Below are positions 58,808 to 64,000 of a DNA stretch of 64,000 bases, one piece after another. Source of the stretch: Entrophospora sp. SA101 (lineage: Eukaryota > Glomeromycota > Glomeromycetes > Entrophosporales > Entrophosporaceae); contig CAUDNR010003090.1 of the NCBI GenBank assembly GCA_958430865.1, positions 16,003 to 80,002 of the forward strand, read 5' to 3'. Below the pieces are notes generated by a model. It had not been told where the DNA came from. It ran no database searches and was given only the letters and a program-made list of their open reading frames with translations. Numbering within the stretch: the first letter of the stretch is position 1; each line of letters begins with the position of its first letter. Both the position numbers and the translations under genes were made by a program.

Positions 58808-61536
58808 TTATCCCAGGGCTCTTTTCAAATCACTCCATTTTTGTTTCAATGTTTCTCTTTCATTTTCGCTCTCTGCATACCTTACCTTAATTTCTATTAA
58901 CATGTTTTCTAAATTTTCAAGTTGATCTTCCAATAAATTATTCTTTTCTATCAAATCAATATTACTTTTAATTAAATCATCCATTTGACCTTGTAATTTA
59001 CTTTCAATCTCTTTAGACTGAGTTTCCAAACCTCTACGTAGGTTTATAACCATCTGAGAAAGATCTTCATTTTCGTCTTTGCATTGTGCAAGTTCCATCT
59101 TAGTACTGATGAAATTATTGGCTAGTTCAACATGTTCACGATCAAGTGTTTGCAAACTGCTTTCAAGACTTTTGATTTTATTGGATAAATGAATATTGTT
59201 GGCTCGCATTCTCTCGGCTGTTCCTGCCTCTGCTATTAATCTTCTTTTCTCATTTTCCTGATGCGCGTAATATGCTTGTTGATGTTTATTAAGTGTCTTG
59301 ACTGTGATTCGAATATCATATGCATCTTTAACAAATTCATTAGTTCTATATTGTGCTTCAGTTATCAATACATCAGTAGGAGTAACCTGCAAAATATAAT
59401 ATGATGAATATAGTGAGCGTTATCATGACTAGAATTATCATAAGAAATTGAAATTGTATATAAACCTGATAACTTTCAAATAATCCACTTTTCAAAAATT
59501 CCAAAAGAGGTTCAAAATCCAATTCAACAATTCTTTTTTCATTTTTTTTCAATAGTGCAATGCTGAATCGAAAAATAGCCTCAATTCCCTCTGTGAAAAT
59601 TGTATCATATATTCGAAACACCAATGATAATGGAAATTTGTATGCAAAAAGTGTCATAAACCATTGTGATGCATACATTGATGAGTTTATTCCTTGTGCC
59701 AAAAGATGACTATGAATTTTAGGAAGCATTTCTTCAACCAGATGATCAAACTGGAAAAGGCGAAGTTGAAGCCCATCCATTCCTGGTAAAAAGTGACCTC
59801 GCATATTGTAATGTTTCATTAATTTAACAAGAATACAAAAGGCCTCTTCATCTGGCATCTAGTTGTTATAACAAATTAATAATTAATGTATTATGTTCTT
59901 TTCTAATTAATAGAATTGGAATTAAAATTAAAATTGCAAATACATTTAAAAGTAAAGGTCCAACAACAAATGAAATGCCTTGGCAATATCCAACTTCAGG
60001 ATCATAAATTGAATATGCTTTAACAACGTGAAATAAACCTTCTTGACCCACACCATTCTGATCCTGAAAAAATTCATGTTTTGGAAAAGTTCTGTTTAAA
60101 TCTCTTACGATCATTTTTTCATGAGGGCTTGATTCCTTGAGCAATTGAGCATATTTGGATTCTAACTCAACATCTTTAGACTTTGACATTAATTGCCATA
60201 TCATACCCCGTAATGCTTGTGGGATTCCTTTTTGTATTGATTTAGATAATTGTCGTGATTGTGTTCTTGCGACATTTTCATAGTCGGATATAATTTGTCC
60301 CCAGAATTCTTTATATATAAATATAAATATAAATGAACGTAAACAATAAAAAGAAATAGTGCATTGACATGCACACATGCACATACATATGTCTTTATAA
60401 TTACCCCAATCAATATCATCATCTAGTACATTTACATTAGCTTCGTTATGTGCCTTTTCAAAACTACGTTTTATTTCTGCAATTCCTTGTATTGAGATTC
60501 GTCTTGCTTTGGGATCTTCTTGCAAAATCTGATCTTCTCTTTCAAGTTTAGCATACAACAAATCATAATTAGATGCTGAGGACAAACGACGAGAACTAGT
60601 GGTTGATGGAGTTAGTACGGAGGAAGTGCTTGATATTGAGCTGAATAGTGATGAAAAATTTTTTAATGAATTCCACTCCTGTGAACCCCATTCTTTAGGT
60701 GATTCTTGAATATAATTTTCATCATCCAAAGACTCATCATTTAACTCTGGATTTTCAGCAAGAGATGCATCTGGCATTTGTTTAATTGCATAAGTTCCTA
60801 TGTGTACAAAAGAATCAACATCGTTATCCGTGGATATATCTGTTTGTTGATTGATTGATATGGATGAAAAACTGGATTTTGAAGTCCTCGATTCAAAATC
60901 CATCTTATCATCTGATGAACTAAATGAAAAAATGCTAGTAAGCGATCCTTGCCTATCACGAGTATTAACTTGTGGATTTTGGGTGCCTTGAACCAAATTG
61001 TCTGATTTTCCAATATTTTGTTCTGATGACAGTGTTGATGATTCTTTAATGGTATCTACTTTGTCAAGATACTTTAAATTATCTGCCACTTCTGTTATTA
61101 TATCATCTTCATCTTTTTTATTTTTTTCATTATTATAATTATCATAACTATCATTGTTTTCGTTAATTATATCACCATTAATTGTTTCTCCCTTTAAATA
61201 ATCTCCATTATGATTATCACCAAATGTAACCTCATTGTTAATTATTTCAACAACCTTTACATCTTCTACTTTTAGATCACCTTTATCATTGACCCTATCA
61301 TCATTATCTCTATGATTTATACCCAAATTATTGTTATTAATATTTTCATCAGGGAAATCTTTTATAATTATTTCTCTCTTTTCAACATGATTTACATGTT
61401 CTTCTTTTAAACCATTCTTGTCACTATCATATTTATATTCAAGGCTAATATTTTCTACCCTCTCTTGTTGAGTATCAATCAAGTTGTCCACCTCAAAATT
61501 ATTAGTCTCGATGTTAGGATTAATTACAGAAGTCAT
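58808..61536 (-). CDS. GYP5: Rab GTPase-activating protein, TBC domain (Gyp5/EVI5 type)
   Basis: Accelerates GTP hydrolysis on Rab GTPases and so controls vesicle transport. Four exons (61536 to about 60400, 60308-59944, 59858 to about 59466, about 59388-58808), roughly 825 residues. The first 380 are acidic and Ser/Asn-rich, presumably disordered. The TBC domain starts at WEFWGQIISDYENVARTQSR, spanning the first intron, and has the arginine finger motif IPQALRGMIWQLM, then IVRDLNRTFPKHEFF and the glutamine finger VGYCQGISFVVG. It ends QWFMTLFAYKFPLSLVFRIY. The final exon is a long coiled coil (about 195 residues, e.g. LESSLQTLDREHVELANNF). TBC plus C-terminal coiled coil is the Gyp5/Gyl1/EVI5 layout. 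Both catalytic fingers are present. Confidence 0.92.
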
Positions 61537-62100
61537 ATTATTATTATTTTGATATATTTGAAAACAACGGATGGATGAATATCTTAAAGTCTATCCAATG
61601 TTGAAATTACAGAAAAAAAAAAGAATAAAATTAAAAGGTTGGTAGCAATCAAAAGCCTCAATCTCTTGTTGCATTCCCAACAAAAAAAAATTAATTGTTA
61701 AAAATTTTAATAAAGTCGATTAATAAAAAATTTTACATTTACTGTTTATGAATGAATATTTTGTATGTTTTGTAAAAGCAAACAGAAGAAAGATAAATTA
61801 GTGTAACCTTTTTGTTTGAAAACGTGGAATTTCTGTATTACTTGTTTTACCGTTTCATATAAAAGCATAATATAAAAAAAAAAATTTACTTTGATAAACT
61901 ACTGTGCAACTACAAAAAATTGACAAGTTTAATAATGATGTTGAATAAAATATTACCAACAATATGCAAATCAACAATACGCTCATGTTGCATCAAGCAA
62001 CACAAAGACATTTGTTTTGTAATGACAAAAACTTTTCCCATTATTTCAATAAACAATAAAAGAAAACATGCTAAAATTGGCGAAAACACAGATCTAATCC
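61537..62100. other. Upstream of the TBC gene, no gene supported
   Basis: AT-rich, short frames only. Confidence 0.35.
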
Positions 62101-62126
62101 AATTAGTATCAATTTCATACTTTGTG

Positions 62127-62400
62127 CGTGGATCCCGATAATCGTGTAGTTTTCCGCCAAAATTCATTCGCCAATTTGAATTCCCGTGAGAATATTCGAC
62201 ATCTGCCAAAATTAAAATATCCGAAATTTAAAACATATTTATTTATTAATTTATCATGATAGTCAACAATTGAAGCATAGAAATCATTTTTGTTGAATAG
62301 AATCAGTGAATAAATTATTTTAATTTATTAATTGAATATTAATTTCGGATATTTTAATTTTGGTGGAAAACTACACGATTATTGGATCCCGTATAGAAGT
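62127..62400. repeat. Inverted repeat pair, probable MITE
   Basis: GGATCCCGATAATCGTGTAG with TTTTCCGCCA at 62130-62160 is matched in inverse by GGTGGAAAACTACACGATTA with TTGGATCCC at 62364-62393. A second inner pair, AAAATTAAAATATCCGAAAT near 62205 and its complement near 62343, sits closer to the centre. The arms flank about 120 bp. A minus-strand open frame at 61910-62209 crosses the left arm and is probably a by-product. Confidence 0.6.
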
Positions 62401-63240
62401 AAGTGATGTTTTATCAGTAACTAAAAGAAGATTGAGAATATGATATGAAGGAAATATTTAGAAAACTTTGAATTATAAATTTTGAGCGAACCTTGTCATC
62501 AATCACAAAAACCATTGGGCTATATCTTGATGGCCAGAATGCTCACATATACAGTAAATGTTGACGGTTTGAATTTTAATAATCAAATTTCAGATATTTA
62601 CCAAGCTGAAAGTTCAAAAAAAGTTCAGTGACAAAAAAGAATCACACAAACTGAGTGAGTCATAAAATATATTTTATAATGATAACTAAAACTCAAAGTT
62701 TTGGTCAAAAATACATATGGCGTACATACATGTATATATCATCTAAATACATTATTAAGAAATTTTCAATTATTATTATTATTATTAATCAAACTGACAA
62801 CAATAATGAAACCAAAGTTAATTATGAAGTTGAAGATAGCAACAAAACTAATAATAACATTAAAAGTTCTCATAAGAAAGTTACAAATTCTAGAAAAAGA
62901 AATAGAAATAGTAGAAATAAACAGAAAAAAAAATAATAATATGAATATGAATTTTATATATATTTATTATCTAAATATAAAATACATAGAATCCATTTGA
63001 TGGTGGGGGTGCTGTGTTGGTGTATGACTTTTTTAAAAAAATTTCTATTTTTGTAGACCATACAGTACAGGAATGCAAAAGAGTACAGTACTGAATGTCT
63101 ATATACTCATCCGGCATGACGTTTTAACACTAAAAAGACCATAAAACCATAATGCCGTAATTATTTTATGGCCTATAAATATTGCAAGCGTGTGATCTGA
63201 GTTATTGAAGTTACCACATCTGGAAAATTAAATTAAAATC
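62400..63240. other. Intergenic, no gene supported
   Basis: Two overlapping plus-strand frames near 62655-63000 are Asn/Lys/Ile runs driven by AT content. No motif. Confidence 0.35.
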
Positions 63241-63279
63241 ACTATATAAAACTATATTGCTTGATTAGGGTTCTATTTG

Positions 63280-63565
63280 ATAAGTTTATTCGAATTATTT
63301 GTTTTACTCGTTGTGAATTTGAGTATTGAATTTGATTGGAAGTTTATGAATAATGAATAATAATTCGATAATTTAAATAAAACAAATAAACAATTCGAAT
63401 AAAATGAATAAACGAAATACTTCGAATATTTTCGAATAAACGAATAACGAATAATTTGAAATAAAATAAAAAAAGAATAGTTCAAATAAAAGAACGATAA
63501 TAATTCGAATAAACAAATGACAATAATTCAGATAAACAAATGATAACAATTCAAATAATAAATTC

Positions 63566-63602
<37 letters not shown>

Positions 63603-63640
63603 CGAATGAGAACAATTCGAATAAACAAATAATAGTAATA
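63280..63640. repeat. Degenerate tandem repeat of AATTCGAATAAA-like units
   Basis: Units such as AATTCGAATAAA, GAATAAACGAATAA and AATTCAAATAAAC recur about 20 times with variation, ending in an (ATA)n microsatellite at 63568-63600. Looks like satellite-type expansion; no coding role. Confidence 0.75.
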
Positions 63641-63649
63641 GTAGTCGAA

Positions 63650-64000
63650 CGATTGGGAAGTGTATTTTCCGAAATTTTTTGGTGATCAACGTCAAAATTC
63701 TATTAATAAAATTAGCCACAAACCTTAATTTTAACCCTTTTTTGCTCAGCAATCTCCACCAAATTTGAGACAGATTTTTTAAGACTTATTCCTTAAAAAA
63801 AAATTAGGAGAGATTATTAATAAAATAGTAAAAAATCTTGGTGTTAAAGTTTGTCAACCAAATTACCGCATTTGGAAATTAATTATCTATTTTGGTCATT
63901 ATTTCTGACAATCTCCTGCCTACATTTTTTCCTTTTTGTGTATTGATAAATAAATTTATCAAAATTTAATATGTTTTTTGGAGTTTTTTGCCATTTTCAC
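63650..64000. other. Window end, nothing recognised
   Basis: AT-rich sequence without a gene or clear repeat. Confidence 0.4.

Noticed and set aside
61910..62209. 99-residue minus-strand frame with a predicted membrane helix
   Set aside because: It overlaps the arm of an inverted repeat; the coherent-looking start is part of the repeat, and no second exon or motif was found.

Overview
The window looks like nuclear DNA of an early-diverging fungus, most probably an arbuscular mycorrhizal fungus of the Rhizophagus type (Glomeromycotina). It is extremely AT-rich. Genes are split by many short (about 70-100 bp) GT-AG introns, there are several decayed copies of a tyrosine-kinase-like gene, and the intergenic space is crowded with small inverted-repeat elements. 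All assignments were read by eye from translations and motifs; no database search was run. I saw no rRNA, no convincing tRNA and no CRISPR array.

Region by region: 1.1-2.0 kb carries an MGST3-like membrane glutathione transferase (-); 2.8-4.0 kb a SAM-dependent methyltransferase (+); 5.4-6.7 kb the GINS replication subunit Sld5 (+); 7.7-8.9 kb a multi-exon gene of unknown function (-). A small TA-flanked MITE and a beheaded MFS transporter fragment (10.4-10.9 kb) precede the condensin ATPase SMC4 (11.1-16.1 kb, +, 16 exons), followed by the succinate dehydrogenase assembly factor SDHAF4 (-). From 17 to 41 kb the window is accessory: gene relics, nested inverted-repeat elements, two copies of a SINE-like repeat with conserved hairpins, two inverted copies of a kinase pseudogene, and between them a roughly 4.3 kb DNA transposon with an intact 719-residue DDE transposase and long inverted repeats. 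From 41 kb housekeeping genes return: RABL6-like GTPase (+), coilin-like protein (-), malate dehydrogenase (-). Next come an Asn/Ser-rich relic, a third kinase copy (-), a decayed glutamine amidotransferase, a head-to-head HSP10/HSP60 pair (53.3-56.2 kb), a crinkler-like relic, a Gyp5/EVI5-type Rab GAP (58.8-61.5 kb, -), and repeats to the end.

The intact genes serve ordinary cell functions: replication (Sld5), chromosome condensation (SMC4), Cajal body/snRNP biology (coilin), mitochondrial protein folding (HSP10+HSP60), complex II assembly (SDHAF4), carbon metabolism (MDH) and membrane traffic (TBC protein, RABL6-like). The pair with a clear shared logic is HSP10/HSP60: the two halves of one chaperonin leave a 271-bp common upstream region in opposite directions. 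The most unusual material is in the repeats: a three-hairpin SINE-like family with compensatory base changes, the long-inverted-repeat transposon, and three kinase copies broken in different but partly shared ways.
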